Below are positions 16,114 to 24,789 of a stretch of DNA of 63,974 nucleotides, in pieces. Below the pieces are notes generated by a model. It saw nothing but the letters and a program-made list of their open reading frames with translations. It was not told where the DNA came from and did not search any database. The stretch comes from UBA8752 sp042095055 (GTDB taxonomy: Bacteria; Bacteroidota; Bacteroidia; Flavobacteriales_D; Sanyastnellaceae). Position numbers and translations under genes: made by a program. Each line of letters begins with the position of its first letter. The first letter of the stretch is position 1. Location: NCBI GenBank assembly GCA_042095055.1, contig JBELBZ010000009.1, positions 1-63,974 on the forward strand, in the 5' to 3' direction.

Positions 16114-18378
16114 ATGAACAACTTTTTCCGCATCCTCATTTCCAGCTGCCTCCTCGCATTCGCGCTGCCCTCCATTGCTCAAGTGCCGCATGGAGGAGCG
16201 CCATTGTGGACCACCCCAGGGACCAACATGGGCAACCCCGCTTGGCAGGTTCACCGCATGCCCGGGATTGACCTCGACGCTTTGCGCGCGGCTGACACCG
16301 TAACCGACCAAGTCAAAAGCGCCCCTTGGCGGTTTGGCCAAGAATTCCCGGTGGACATCACACTCAGCGACGGCACTTGGCTCAACATCGAAGGCACCGC
16401 AGTTTGGAGGACACAAATTCAAGCACCAGGGGCCCTTGCCATCAGCCTTTCTTTCGCGGAATTCAACGTGCCCAAAGGCGCCAAGCTGTTTGTCTGGAGT
16501 GCGGATCGGACCGAATACATCGGAGGGTTCGACCACCGCAACATGAAGACTTGGGGCGGTCTGGCCACCGGTCTTGTAGCCGGAGAGGCTGTCGTCGTAG
16601 AACTTCACGTCCCGGAGGGGATGGAAGACGCCGTGGGTCTCCGCATCGATCAAGTGGTGCACGCCTACCGCGACATTGCCGGAAAAGCGGCCTTGGCGTC
16701 AGAAACACTGGGCACCACGCGCGGTCCATTCGGCAACAGCGGCAACTGCAACATCAATGTGAATTGCCCTGAAGGGGCCACATGGCAGTGCGAGAAACGC
16801 TCTGTCGCCCTCATCATCCAAGGCGGATTTGCCGTGTGCACCGGTGCATTGGTCAACAATACTGCCCAAGATGGCACCCCCCTGTTTCTGACCGCCAACC
16901 ACTGCCTCGGAGGCAACGTCGGCAACTGGACCTTCTATTTCAACCACGAAACCGAAGGCTGTGATGGCAACACAGGACCGACCAATCAAACGGTCAGCGG
17001 CGCTGAATTGCTGGCGAGCAGTGGCGCTTCGGACTTTGGTTTGCTGCTGCTGGACGAACAGGTTCCCGCATCCTACAACCCCTTCTATGCGGGGTGGGAC
17101 GGAACGGATGCTGAAACCGTCCAAAACACCACTGGTATCCACCACCCTTCAGGAGACCTGAAGAAGGTGTGTATCGACGAAGACGCCCCTTACCACGACA
17201 ACGCGGCGGGAGCAGCCGTCTGGTGGATTGACGAATGGGAGGACGGCGTGACAGAAGGCGGATCTTCAGGCTCACCCCTCTTTGACCAGAATCACCGCAT
17301 CATCGGCCAACTCTACGGCGGTGCTGCAGCGTGCTCTGGATCGGTAAACAATGGCCAATTCGACTACTACGGTCGCATGGGGGTCAGCTTTAACAATGGC
17401 ATTACAGAACACCTCGACCCCCTCGGATTGGGGCTGGAAGTGCTCGACGGCTATCCCAGCGCCGGCTGCGTCACGAGCTTTGAGCTCGACATGGGCGTGG
17501 GCATTGTGAGCGCCCCCGAGGGCGTCCTCTGTGGTGGCGGTGACGTCACCATTGAAGTGGCACTGAGCAATTTTGGAACCACACCCCTGACTTCTGCCAT
17601 TCTGGGTTACACCGTGGAGGGTGGCGCTGAGCAAACGGTGAACTGGGCTGGAAATCTGGACCAATATGAAGTTGAAATCATCGCGCTTCCAGGCATCCCT
17701 GCAGAAGATGGTTCTACCGAAGTGGAGGTCTATGTGGTTGCGGTGAATGGAACACAAGACGAAAACAACTTCAATGATGCTGCGACCGTCGAATTCACCG
17801 CCTTTGCCGGAGAAACGTTTGACTTTTCGTTCGAACTGGTGCTCGATGACTACGGAAGCGAAACCACTTGGGAGCTCAGAAGATTGGGCAACGTGGTGTA
17901 CTCCGGAGGGCCCTATCAAGACGGTCAAGACGGCACGGTTGTAACCATCCCTATGTGCCTCGAAGAAGGCTGCTACATTCTGCAGGTGGACGACAGCTAT
18001 GGAGACGGCATGTGCTGCGGTTACGGTGAAGGCAGCTTTACGGTGTTTGACCCGGAGGGCGACGTGGTGTACACCGGAGGAGAGTTCAACGACTCAGACT
18101 TGGAGCAATTCTGCACCAGTGCCATGTCCGTTGAAGAAGGCCAGCCCATCCAAGTGCGCATATGGCCCAACCCCGCCACCAACTCCGTGCAACTGGACGG
18201 CTTGCCTCAGCAGGCGACCATCCAATCGTTCGACGCGTTGGGCAGGGCCATTTCCGCGCCGTTCAGCGCCTCGTCAAGCAAGCACACCATCGATGTATCA
18301 GACCTACCGAGGGGCTGGGTGGTGTTTCGTGTGACCTCAGTGGACGCGACATACGCAGTGCGTTGCCTCCTCCGTTGA
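16114..18378 (+). CDS. Secreted S1-like serine protease with T9SS C-terminal tail
   Basis: This 754-residue protein has a signal peptide (MNNFFRILISSCLLAFALPSIAQ). A beta-rich N-terminal region (about 70-190) precedes the protease core, which resembles lysyl endopeptidase. The probable triad is His263 (TANHC), Asp307 (SDFG) and Ser385 (GGSSGSP). Next come a CARDB-like Ig domain (about 460-570), a region with DSYGDGMCCGYGEG (about 630), and a C-terminal tail starting VRIWPNPATNSVQLDG that fits the T9SS type A sorting domain. It would be exported, anchored or released at the cell surface, and cut extracellular proteins; cleavage specificity is not certain. The ATG at 16114 is set by the signal peptide. 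Confidence 0.88.
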   Translation: MNNFFRILISSCLLAFALPSIAQVPHGGAPLWTTPGTNMGNPAWQVHRMPGIDLDALRAADTVTDQVKSAPWRFGQEFPVDITLSDGTWLNIEGTAVWRTQIQAPGALAISLSFAEFNVPKGAKLFVWSADRTEYIGGFDHRNMKTWGGLATGLVAGEAVVVELHVPEGMEDAVGLRIDQVVHAYRDIAGKAALASETLGTTRGPFGNSGNCNINVNCPEGATWQCEKRSVALIIQGGFAVCTGALVNNTAQDGTPLFLTANHCLGGNVGNWTFYFNHETEGCDGNTGPTNQTVSGAELLASSGASDFGLLLLDEQVPASYNPFYAGWDGTDAETVQNTTGIHHPSGDLKKVCIDEDAPYHDNAAGAAVWWIDEWEDGVTEGGSSGSPLFDQNHRIIGQLYGGAAACSGSVNNGQFDYYGRMGVSFNNGITEHLDPLGLGLEVLDGYPSAGCVTSFELDMGVGIVSAPEGVLCGGGDVTIEVALSNFGTTPLTSAILGYTVEGGAEQTVNWAGNLDQYEVEIIALPGIPAEDGSTEVEVYVVAVNGTQDENNFNDAATVEFTAFAGETFDFSFELVLDDYGSETTWELRRLGNVVYSGGPYQDGQDGTVVTIPMCLEEGCYILQVDDSYGDGMCCGYGEGSFTVFDPEGDVVYTGGEFNDSDLEQFCTSAMSVEEGQPIQVRIWPNPATNSVQLDGLPQQATIQSFDALGRAISAPFSASSSKHTIDVSDLPRGWVVFRVTSVDATYAVRCLLR

Positions 18379-18384
18379 TTGACC

Positions 18385-18807
18385 ATGCGTTGCCGCCTTC
18401 TCTTTCTTCTGTTTGCAGCCATCACTTGCGGTGGTTGTTCGACACAAAAAGGTAGCAGCGCTTCAGGCGATGTGGCTCCCGGGTCGGCCCAGGTTGATTC
18501 GCTAGCCGCCCCTTTCACCATCGTGGCGGTGCGGGTAGAACAGGACAGCTTGGTCACCGAGCTGCGCTATGGAGGGGGCTTCCAGACACACGAATTCGCC
18601 CTTGTTTCCGCTGGGGCTGCCACCAAATCTTTGCCCCGACAGCAGCCATTGCGCATCACACACGACGCCCAAGGCGACATGGGAAGGGCATTGATCACCA
18701 CCCGTGAGGCGTTTGACCTGACTCCCTTTCGCGATCCAACCCAACCCCTGATCCGGCTGGCTCTGCAGGGCTGGCCAGAACAGATCGACTACACCTACAG
18801 CGACTAA
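18385..18807 (+). CDS. Small putative lipoprotein of unknown function
   Basis: This 140-residue protein has an N-terminal hydrophobic stretch and a cysteine (MRCRLLFLLFAAITCGGC) that looks like a lipobox, although the -3 residue is not ideal. The mature part, about 120 residues, is mostly beta-prone with no family I recognise; a central stretch reads RVEQDSLVTELRYGGGF. It lies 6 bp after the protease gene and 1 bp before the glycosyltransferase gene, so it is very likely cotranscribed with both. The ATG at 18385 was preferred to the in-frame TTG at 18379. Confidence 0.7.
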   Translation: MRCRLLFLLFAAITCGGCSTQKGSSASGDVAPGSAQVDSLAAPFTIVAVRVEQDSLVTELRYGGGFQTHEFALVSAGAATKSLPRQQPLRITHDAQGDMGRALITTREAFDLTPFRDPTQPLIRLALQGWPEQIDYTYSD

Positions 18808-18808
18808 C

Positions 18809-20023
18809 ATGAGCGCCCTGTGGAACATCGGGGCCGCGGTCTTGACCGCCCTGCCTGCCATCTGCAGGATCGCCTGGGATTTGAAATGGCATGGGGCATT
18901 GCAACGCGAATCCCAGGTCCACAAAACGGCACCGATACCTCCCGCAGCCTCCATCCCGCCTGCAGGGATTCGTCCCCCGGACTTGGATGGCATCACCCTG
19001 ATCGTGTGCTCCCACAATGATCTCGCTCTGCTGCAATCGAACTGGGACCTCTGGCGCGGGCAGCAATTTCCAGACCACTGGTCCGTAGAGTGGCTGGTGG
19101 TCGATGATGGATCCGAGGATGGCACGGCCGAATGGCTGGCCCCTCTAGCAGCCAATGACGCCCAACTGACGGTGGTCCGGCACAGCAAGACAAGACCGGG
19201 AAAGAAAGACGCCTTGGCCGCGGGCATCATGGCAGCGCGGCATGAATGTCTGGTGCTGACCGATGCAGATTGCAAGCCACAACCCCACTGGGCGCGGGGC
19301 ATGGTCGAGGCATTGACCGCGGAAACTGCCGAAAACGCCCCTCACCGCTGGGACATCGCATTGGGCGTTTGCCTTCCCGATGGAGGCCCTGCACTCCTGA
19401 CGTTTGACGCCTTGCGGGTGGCTTTTCAATACGCCGGTGAGGCCGCTGCAGGCCGGCCATACATGGGAGTGGGGCGCAACATCGCATACCGCCGCTCAGC
19501 ATGGGAAAGCCTCGGTGGCTTTGATGCACACGCCGATTTGGCCAGCGGTGATGACGATCTCTTTGTTCAAGATGCGGTCCACGCTGGAATGCAAATCCGC
19601 CTGGTATACCCCTCCCATGCATCGGCGTCAAACCATGTTCTGCCCTCCCCTGATTGGAAGGATGGGTGGCTGCGAAAACGGCGCCACCTCACCACCGCAG
19701 GCCGCTATGGCTGGGGTACGTGGTGCCTGCTGGGCCTTGACGCCATACTGGACCCCCTCATTGTCGCTGCAGCAGTTGCAAGCCCACTTGGCCTTTTACA
19801 CAAGCACGTTTGGATACCGATGGTGGCCATGGCCCTTGCTGCTGCCGTTCGTGCGTTTACCTTGTCGGAGTTCTCTAAGGTGTGGAGCAAGAAAGCATTT
19901 CCATGGTGGCGATGCTTTCTATGGGGTCCGGTTCGCTGGAGCCTCCTGGCCATCGCCACTGTAAGGAACGTTTTCACCTCATCGCCGACATGGACGCAGC
20001 GGGCACCGACAAGCAGGTCGTAA
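18809..20023 (+). CDS. Family 2 glycosyltransferase, membrane-associated
   Basis: This 404-residue protein has a GT-A fold: nucleotide-binding VVDDGSEDGT (about 98-107), the DAD metal motif (152-154), acceptor-side GGFD (about 230) and GDDD (about 243), and a basic LRKRRHL region. A hydrophobic helix at the N-terminus (WNIGAAVLTALPAI) and two or three at the C-terminus place it in the inner membrane. It would transfer a sugar from a nucleotide donor to a lipid or polymer; donor and acceptor are unknown. The 3' end overlaps the sigma factor start by 34 bp, a sign of coupled translation. Confidence 0.87.
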   Translation: MSALWNIGAAVLTALPAICRIAWDLKWHGALQRESQVHKTAPIPPAASIPPAGIRPPDLDGITLIVCSHNDLALLQSNWDLWRGQQFPDHWSVEWLVVDDGSEDGTAEWLAPLAANDAQLTVVRHSKTRPGKKDALAAGIMAARHECLVLTDADCKPQPHWARGMVEALTAETAENAPHRWDIALGVCLPDGGPALLTFDALRVAFQYAGEAAAGRPYMGVGRNIAYRRSAWESLGGFDAHADLASGDDDLFVQDAVHAGMQIRLVYPSHASASNHVLPSPDWKDGWLRKRRHLTTAGRYGWGTWCLLGLDAILDPLIVAAAVASPLGLLHKHVWIPMVAMALAAAVRAFTLSEFSKVWSKKAFPWWRCFLWGPVRWSLLAIATVRNVFTSSPTWTQRAPTSRS

Positions 20024-20622
20024 TCGACCACCTTTCCGACAAAGCCAAGTACGACTTTGGCTTGATTTCCAGGGCTTTGGACAAGCATGATCAGGCTGCT
20101 TTTGCAGAATTGATGGAGCGCTACCGCGAGCCTATTTACTACATGCTGTTGAAGATGGTCAACAGCCAAGATGATGCGGAAGACTTGATGATCGAGACTT
20201 TCGGCAAGGCTTTTCGCAGGCTCAAACAGTACAGCCCCAAGTTTGCTTTTTCTACCTGGCTCTTCAAGATTGCTTCCAATGGTGCCATTGATTTCATCCG
20301 CAAAAAGCGCATCAAGGCCTTGAGCCTCGACAAAGGCTTTACAGACGCCGAGGGTGACACCATGGAGATTCAAGTGGCCGATGACGGGCTTGATCCCGGA
20401 CAATCCCTCGAAAAGCAGCAGCGCGTGAACCGCATGCGAGAGGTGGTGGCCCAGCTCAAACCACGCTACCGCCGTTTGGTCGAATTGCGCTATTTCGAGG
20501 AGTACAGCTATGACGAGATTGCTGCAGAGCTCAACCTGCCCCTCGGCACCGTAAAAGCGCAGTTGTTCCGGGCCAGAGACATTCTTGCGGGTGTGCTCGA
20601 GACCGACCGTGAGCAGTTCTGA
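19990..20622 (+). CDS. ECF-type sigma-70 family RNA polymerase sigma factor
   Basis: This 210-residue protein has region 2 (AAFAELMERYREPIYYMLLK...SQDDAEDLMIETFGKAF, then STWLFKIASNGAIDFIRKKR) and region 4 (LKPRYRRLVELRYFEEYSYDEIAAEL...GTVKAQLFRARD). Both belong to the RpoE/ECF group. It directs core polymerase to a special promoter set, often for envelope stress. No anti-sigma factor gene is adjacent. The start at 19990 is the ATG nearest the conserved part and overlaps the glycosyltransferase gene by 34 bp. rsmG follows directly. Confidence 0.9.
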   Translation: MDAAGTDKQVVIDHLSDKAKYDFGLISRALDKHDQAAFAELMERYREPIYYMLLKMVNSQDDAEDLMIETFGKAFRRLKQYSPKFAFSTWLFKIASNGAIDFIRKKRIKALSLDKGFTDAEGDTMEIQVADDGLDPGQSLEKQQRVNRMREVVAQLKPRYRRLVELRYFEEYSYDEIAAELNLPLGTVKAQLFRARDILAGVLETDREQF

Positions 20623-20623
20623 A

Positions 20624-21313
20624 GTGACCCCTACAGACCGAGACTTTCGAGGCGTCGATGCGCTGTTGAAGAACCTGTCATTGGAATGTCATGACTTTGG
20701 CACCCCCATTCCCACTTGTTCGGAAGTCCAACGCCAACAGCTCGCCATGCTCGGCCCTCTGTTTCGCGAGTGGAACGCACAAATCAATGTGATTTCCAGA
20801 AAAGACATGGACGCGTTTTTTACGCGACATGTGCTCCACAGCCTATCTGTGGCCCGCGTGTTCCGTCCTCAGGCGGGGTCGCGCATTTTGGATGTAGGCA
20901 CAGGAGGAGGCTTTCCTGGATTGCCTTTGGCCATCCTTTTTCCCCAGGCGGACTTCACACTCTGTGATTCCATTGGCAAGAAAATCAAAGTGGTACAAGC
21001 TGTGGCCAAAGCTTTGGACTTGAAGAATGCAACCGGCACTTGGGCAAGGGCGGAGGCGTTGACCGACCGTCCCCCCTTTGATTTCGTGCTGAGCCGGGCG
21101 GTTACAAAAATGCCCACCTTCCTCGATTGGGTCCGGCCCTTGATTGCCGATAACCATCAACACGGGCTGCCCAATGGCGTGCTTTATTTGAAAGGAGGAG
21201 ACCTCAAAGCAGAACTCTCACCTGTCCGGGAGAAGGTCACCGAATGGTCTTTGTCTGATGTCTTGAATGACCCTTGGTTCGAGACCAAGAAACTCCTGCA
21301 CGTGGCCCTGTAA
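20624..21313 (+). CDS. rsmG: 16S rRNA (guanine-N7) methyltransferase RsmG
   Basis: RsmG methylates N7 of G527 in 16S rRNA using S-adenosylmethionine. The SAM-binding signature is ILDVGTGGGFPGLPLAILFP, preceded by REWNAQINVISRKD and followed by SRAV and VLYLKGGD motifs typical of the family. The start is uncertain: no ATG fits, and GTG at 20609 (inside the sigma gene) or 20624 are both possible. I give 20624, making 229 residues. The gene ends in front of a GC hairpin. Confidence 0.9.
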   Translation: MTPTDRDFRGVDALLKNLSLECHDFGTPIPTCSEVQRQQLAMLGPLFREWNAQINVISRKDMDAFFTRHVLHSLSVARVFRPQAGSRILDVGTGGGFPGLPLAILFPQADFTLCDSIGKKIKVVQAVAKALDLKNATGTWARAEALTDRPPFDFVLSRAVTKMPTFLDWVRPLIADNHQHGLPNGVLYLKGGDLKAELSPVREKVTEWSLSDVLNDPWFETKKLLHVAL

Positions 21314-21322
21314 AAAGAATGA

Positions 21323-21342
21323 AGGGGGCATCTCTGCCCCCT
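21323..21342 (+). terminator. GC hairpin after rsmG
   Basis: AGGGGGCA, loop TCTC, TGCCCCCT form an 8-bp perfect stem 9 bp after the rsmG stop. No U-tract follows, so it may be a weak terminator or an mRNA-end stabiliser. Confidence 0.5.
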
Positions 21343-21527
21343 CCGAAACCTGCAAGGATTTTGAAACCGACGCGGCTTTTTTAAGGCCGCATCCAGTGTA
21401 AAGACGACACGAAATGCATTCGTTGCCTCGTTGCTCGAAAAAAAATATCGCATGCTGTGCGCGGATCGAATGTCACATCCATGGACCTCAGTCAACAATC
21501 ACAGCGCAGCTCCGTTAAATTAGCCGC
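21343..21527. other. Intergenic region before the men cluster
   Basis: These 185 bases contain no gene I can support. They hold GCGGC...GCCGC around a T6 run (near 21376-21394), a near-palindrome acgaaatgcattcgt, an A8 run, and TAAATTAG just before the menI GTG, which is one base off TAnnTTTG. This is probably the leader and promoter of menI-menF-menD. Confidence 0.4.
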
Positions 21528-21977
21528 GTGAACTCAGAGGATTCTCCTGCATCGGTCAGGCCCAGTGCGGAACAACTTAAAGCCTTGGGGCGCAACACCA
21601 TCAGCGACGCGTTGGGGTTGGAGTTGATTTCGGTAGAGCATGGCACCGTTGTGGGCAAGATGCCTGTAGACCCAAGGACCCACCAGCCCTATGGGTTGCT
21701 CCATGGCGGTGCAAGCGTGGTCTTGGCTGAAACATTGGGCTCGGTTGGCTCGCACTTCATCGCGGAACCCAAAGGAAAAGCTGCCGTTGGCATCGAAGTC
21801 AACGCGAACCATCTACGGGGGGTTAAATCCGGTTGGGTGACCGGCACCGCCCGCCTCCACCACGAAGGCGGGAAACTGCATGTTTGGCACATTGAAATTG
21901 TAGATGAAGCAGGAAGGGCAGTGTGCACGAGCCGCCTAACCGTGATGTTGATTCCCGCCTCAAAACCTGCTGAATGA
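21528..21977 (+). CDS. menI: Hotdog-fold thioesterase, probable DHNA-CoA thioesterase
   Basis: This 149-residue PaaI/YdiI-type hotdog thioesterase has the conserved QPYGLLHGGASVVLAETLGS (the helix with catalytic Glu/His context) and GIEVNANHLR motifs. Because it opens the menaquinone cluster and overlaps menF by 4 bp, it most likely hydrolyses 1,4-dihydroxy-2-naphthoyl-CoA to DHNA, the step between MenB and MenA. The family also contains phenylacetyl-CoA thioesterases, so the assignment rests on context. It starts with GTG. Confidence 0.82.
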   Translation: MNSEDSPASVRPSAEQLKALGRNTISDALGLELISVEHGTVVGKMPVDPRTHQPYGLLHGGASVVLAETLGSVGSHFIAEPKGKAAVGIEVNANHLRGVKSGWVTGTARLHHEGGKLHVWHIEIVDEAGRAVCTSRLTVMLIPASKPAE

Positions 21978-22993
21978 CGGCAGAACGACACATTCAAGAC
22001 TCCGCAACGGAGGTTTGGTTTCACCGTCCCGGAAACCTTCACTTGGAACGTTTGATCCCGGATGAGGAGGGGTCCGTGTGCTTCAAACTGCATCCTTGGG
22101 AAAGGGCCAAAGACCGAACGGAAGTGATTCTGTGGGGACACCCTCAAATCGAAGAGGTGCTTGCGCGCGATGCCCGACCAACTTTAAAAATGCGCGCGCG
22201 CGCCATCGCTGGAACTTCTGAAAGCGAGCACGCTGCCTGGGTCAGTGAAGCGCAGCTTGCCATGTCGCAAGGTCCGCTCAAAAAGGTCGTTCTCTCGAGC
22301 TACTTAAACGTTGAAGTGGGGGACTTGGACAATGCAGATATCGTCCGGCGATTGGCCCTGGCCCATCCAGATTCCTTCAGCTGGGCATTCTCACACCCCA
22401 CAATAGGCACTTGGTTTGGCTCCTCACCCGAGCCCCTGATCAAAGGCCAATGGCCGCATTTGCGCACAGCTTGTTTGGCAGGGACGCGCATGGCGCACTT
22501 GGGAGATGTCTCCGACCCTTGGACCAAAAAAGAGCGTGAGGAGCAAGATTTGGTCACCGAAGGCGCATTGCAGGCTCTGCAGGACAGCGGCTGTGAGGAC
22601 ATCCGCACCAGCGAGCGCCAAACCATTCAATATGGTCCCATTGAGCACTTGCGTACCTGGGTGGATTTTGAAGCCACGCGCCCCTTGGAAGAGGTCATAA
22701 AGGCCCTTCACCCCACGCCCGCCGTCGGCGGCACCCCGCGACGCGATGCGGTTCACTTTATCGATGCGCACGAAACCCACGACAGGGCCTATTACACGGG
22801 TTGGGTGGGCATGGAGCAGGGCGACAACCTCTCCTATTTCGTCAATCTGCGGTGCGCCCATTTGCGGGACGGCGTGATGACTGCCTATGCTGGTGGGGGC
22901 ATTACCCCAGCGTCCAACCCCGCCGCTGAGTGGGCCGAAACCCGAAACAAACTCCGGTCCGTTTTGGACCCCATTGTGCATTGGGCGCCATGA
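21974..22993 (+). CDS. menF: Isochorismate synthase MenF
   Basis: This 339-residue protein is of the chorismate-binding type and converts chorismate to isochorismate, the first committed step to menaquinone. Family motifs are KKVVLSSYLNV (catalytic base region), ACLAGTR, EEQDLVTEGAL (Mg/chorismate ligand Glu), and PTPAVGGTPR. It is short compared with E. coli MenF (431), with a reduced N-terminal half, as often seen in Bacteroidota. It overlaps menI (4 bp) and menD (4 bp, ATGA), so the three are translationally coupled. Confidence 0.92.
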   Translation: MTAERHIQDSATEVWFHRPGNLHLERLIPDEEGSVCFKLHPWERAKDRTEVILWGHPQIEEVLARDARPTLKMRARAIAGTSESEHAAWVSEAQLAMSQGPLKKVVLSSYLNVEVGDLDNADIVRRLALAHPDSFSWAFSHPTIGTWFGSSPEPLIKGQWPHLRTACLAGTRMAHLGDVSDPWTKKEREEQDLVTEGALQALQDSGCEDIRTSERQTIQYGPIEHLRTWVDFEATRPLEEVIKALHPTPAVGGTPRRDAVHFIDAHETHDRAYYTGWVGMEQGDNLSYFVNLRCAHLRDGVMTAYAGGGITPASNPAAEWAETRNKLRSVLDPIVHWAP

Positions 22994-24708
22994 CCGCGTC
23001 AGCTTCACCTGCGATGGCTTCCGCCAACGCACTCGCAGCTGGGCTCATCGAGAATGGCCTCGGGGCAGTGGTGGTCAGCCCCGGTTCCCGGAATGCACCG
23101 CTCATCCAAGCATTCGTCAAACTCGGCACGCGCGTAGTGGTCGCGTTGGATGAACGGTCCGCAGCGCACCATGCCCTCGGCATGTCCTTAGCGCTCAAGC
23201 AACCCGTGGCAGCCTGTTGCACCAGCGGAACGGCAGCACTCAACCACGGTCCTGCCCTTGCGGAGGCCCAACACGTGGGTTTGCCACTCATCAGCCTCAC
23301 TGCCGACCGCCCGGCGGGTGCGCATCAAACCTGGCAAAGCCAAACCCTCCCCCAAAACGACATGCACGCCATGCAGGTGAGCGGTTCTTATACATGGGAC
23401 CACCCTGAAGACGCTGCTGGACTGGCCATGCTCACGGACATGGCCCGCGCCTTGGAACAAGGCCCCATTCACATCAACTGCCCTTTTGACGTCCCATTGT
23501 ATCCAGAGCAAACCGCTGGAAAACCGTCGGCTCGACAGGAGTTGGATGCTGGTGTCCATGCGGATGTAGGCAAATCCAAAGCCAACCGCCATGCGCCACC
23601 AACTTGGTTTATTGAGCGGCTGACAGAAGCCGCCAACTCGGGGGAAAAGGTGCTCTTGCTCGGGGGAACCCAGCCTGCTGCACTCTCCTCGGAAGCCTTG
23701 CTTGTTTGGAGCCGATTTGCGGTCATTGCAGGCGACACCACCAGCGGCCTTTGCGCCCCTGATGTCCCGGCGATTTCGGCATGCGACCGCTGGCTTTCCG
23801 CTGGGCAGAAAGGGGGGGTGTCCTGGCGAGATCTGGCCCCTGACTTGGTGATCACGTTCGGTGCACCCTTGGTGTCTCGGCGCCTGCGGGACGCGCTTTC
23901 GGAACTGGACTTCGAGCACCTTCACGTGGGCCTTTCGGAGGAAGTGCCCCATGCCTTTTCACGTCCTCCTCGCGGCGTTGTTTGCGATGTGAGTGCCGCG
24001 ATTGATGCCGTTGCCGGGGCAGCAGGGTTGTCCCAAGACAGCAGGCCATTTCCAAATCGAGAAACGTGGACGCGCGCATGGTGGGACCCGGAGTCAGCCG
24101 CTCGCCACCGCCATCAGATGGCCCTGGATGCTGCCCCATGGAGCGACTTGAGCGCCCACCGCTGCCTGCACCAGGCTTTACCTGCAGGCTGGGCATTGCA
24201 CCTCGGCAACTCCACCCCCGTGCGCTACGCCCAGTTGTTTCCGCCGACATTGAACCTGCACCCCTGGTCCAATCGGGGCGTAGCCGGCATTGATGGATGC
24301 ACTTCAACTGCTGTCGGTTCGGCACTGGCTGGAAGTCCGACAACCCTGATCACTGGGGAATTGGGTTTTCTCTATGATGCCAATGCCTTTCACATTCAAC
24401 CCCTGCCCGCTTCACTGCGCATCGCCGTGATTCACAATGGCGGAGGCGGAATTTTCAGGTGGCTCGATGGACCGGCCAAGACCGGACTCCTTGAAAGCCA
24501 TTTCGAATGGAAGCATGCTACCGCATTAGGCCCACTCTGCGCGATGCACGGGCTCATCCACCATCGGGTGATCGGTGAAGCTGGGCTTCGAGAAGCGTTG
24601 AAAGAATGGTGGGCGCCGTCTGCAGCCCCCAAAGTTTTGGAAGTGGTGACCCCAGGCCCGGAAAGTGCGGCGGCATATGCCCGCTACATGGAGTCCGTCT
24701 GCATGTAA
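22990..24708 (+). CDS. menD: SEPHCHC synthase MenD
   Basis: This 572-residue thiamine-diphosphate enzyme joins isochorismate and 2-oxoglutarate to SEPHCHC with loss of CO2. The N-terminal domain shows VVSPGSRNAPL and the catalytic-Glu region; the C-terminal TPP-binding domain shows GNSTPVRYAQLF, NRGVAGIDGCTST, and GELGFLYDANAF in place of GDG...N. The length fits the family. The ATG at 22990 overlaps the menF stop. Its TAA stop forms part of a TAAATTTG box that may start the menB transcript. Confidence 0.95.
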   Translation: MTASASPAMASANALAAGLIENGLGAVVVSPGSRNAPLIQAFVKLGTRVVVALDERSAAHHALGMSLALKQPVAACCTSGTAALNHGPALAEAQHVGLPLISLTADRPAGAHQTWQSQTLPQNDMHAMQVSGSYTWDHPEDAAGLAMLTDMARALEQGPIHINCPFDVPLYPEQTAGKPSARQELDAGVHADVGKSKANRHAPPTWFIERLTEAANSGEKVLLLGGTQPAALSSEALLVWSRFAVIAGDTTSGLCAPDVPAISACDRWLSAGQKGGVSWRDLAPDLVITFGAPLVSRRLRDALSELDFEHLHVGLSEEVPHAFSRPPRGVVCDVSAAIDAVAGAAGLSQDSRPFPNRETWTRAWWDPESAARHRHQMALDAAPWSDLSAHRCLHQALPAGWALHLGNSTPVRYAQLFPPTLNLHPWSNRGVAGIDGCTSTAVGSALAGSPTTLITGELGFLYDANAFHIQPLPASLRIAVIHNGGGGIFRWLDGPAKTGLLESHFEWKHATALGPLCAMHGLIHHRVIGEAGLREALKEWWAPSAAPKVLEVVTPGPESAAAYARYMESVCM

Positions 24709-24713
24709 ATTTG
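24706..24713 (+). promoter_or_regulatory. TAAATTTG -7 box, candidate menB promoter
   Basis: This is an exact TAnnTTTG match that uses the menD stop codon TAA. No TTG element sits 18-21 bp upstream, so support is partial. The menB ATG lies 77 bp downstream, after an inverted repeat. Confidence 0.35.
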
Positions 24714-24725
24714 CATCCGCGCCGG

Positions 24726-24746
24726 CTGTTGCAACGAACGCAACAG
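24726..24746 (+). promoter_or_regulatory. Inverted repeat CTGTTGC-N7-GCAACAG in the menB leader
   Basis: A 7+7 bp perfect inverted repeat with spacer AACGAAC lies between menD and menB. It could fold as an mRNA hairpin or bind a dimeric regulator. No U-tract follows, so it is not a simple terminator. Confidence 0.45.
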
Positions 24747-24789
24747 AACATCCATAGCCCCGGCGTTGTCAATCAGCAAAGCGCAACAC

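Noticed and set aside
21184..21498. A 104-codon minus-strand frame across the end of rsmG and the following space
   Set aside because: Overlaps the conserved rsmG end, has an unlikely residue composition, and no promoter or family match.
21343..21527. A small RNA or tRNA in the space before menI
   Set aside because: No cloverleaf or conserved RNA structure could be drawn; only short hairpins and runs of A or T are seen.
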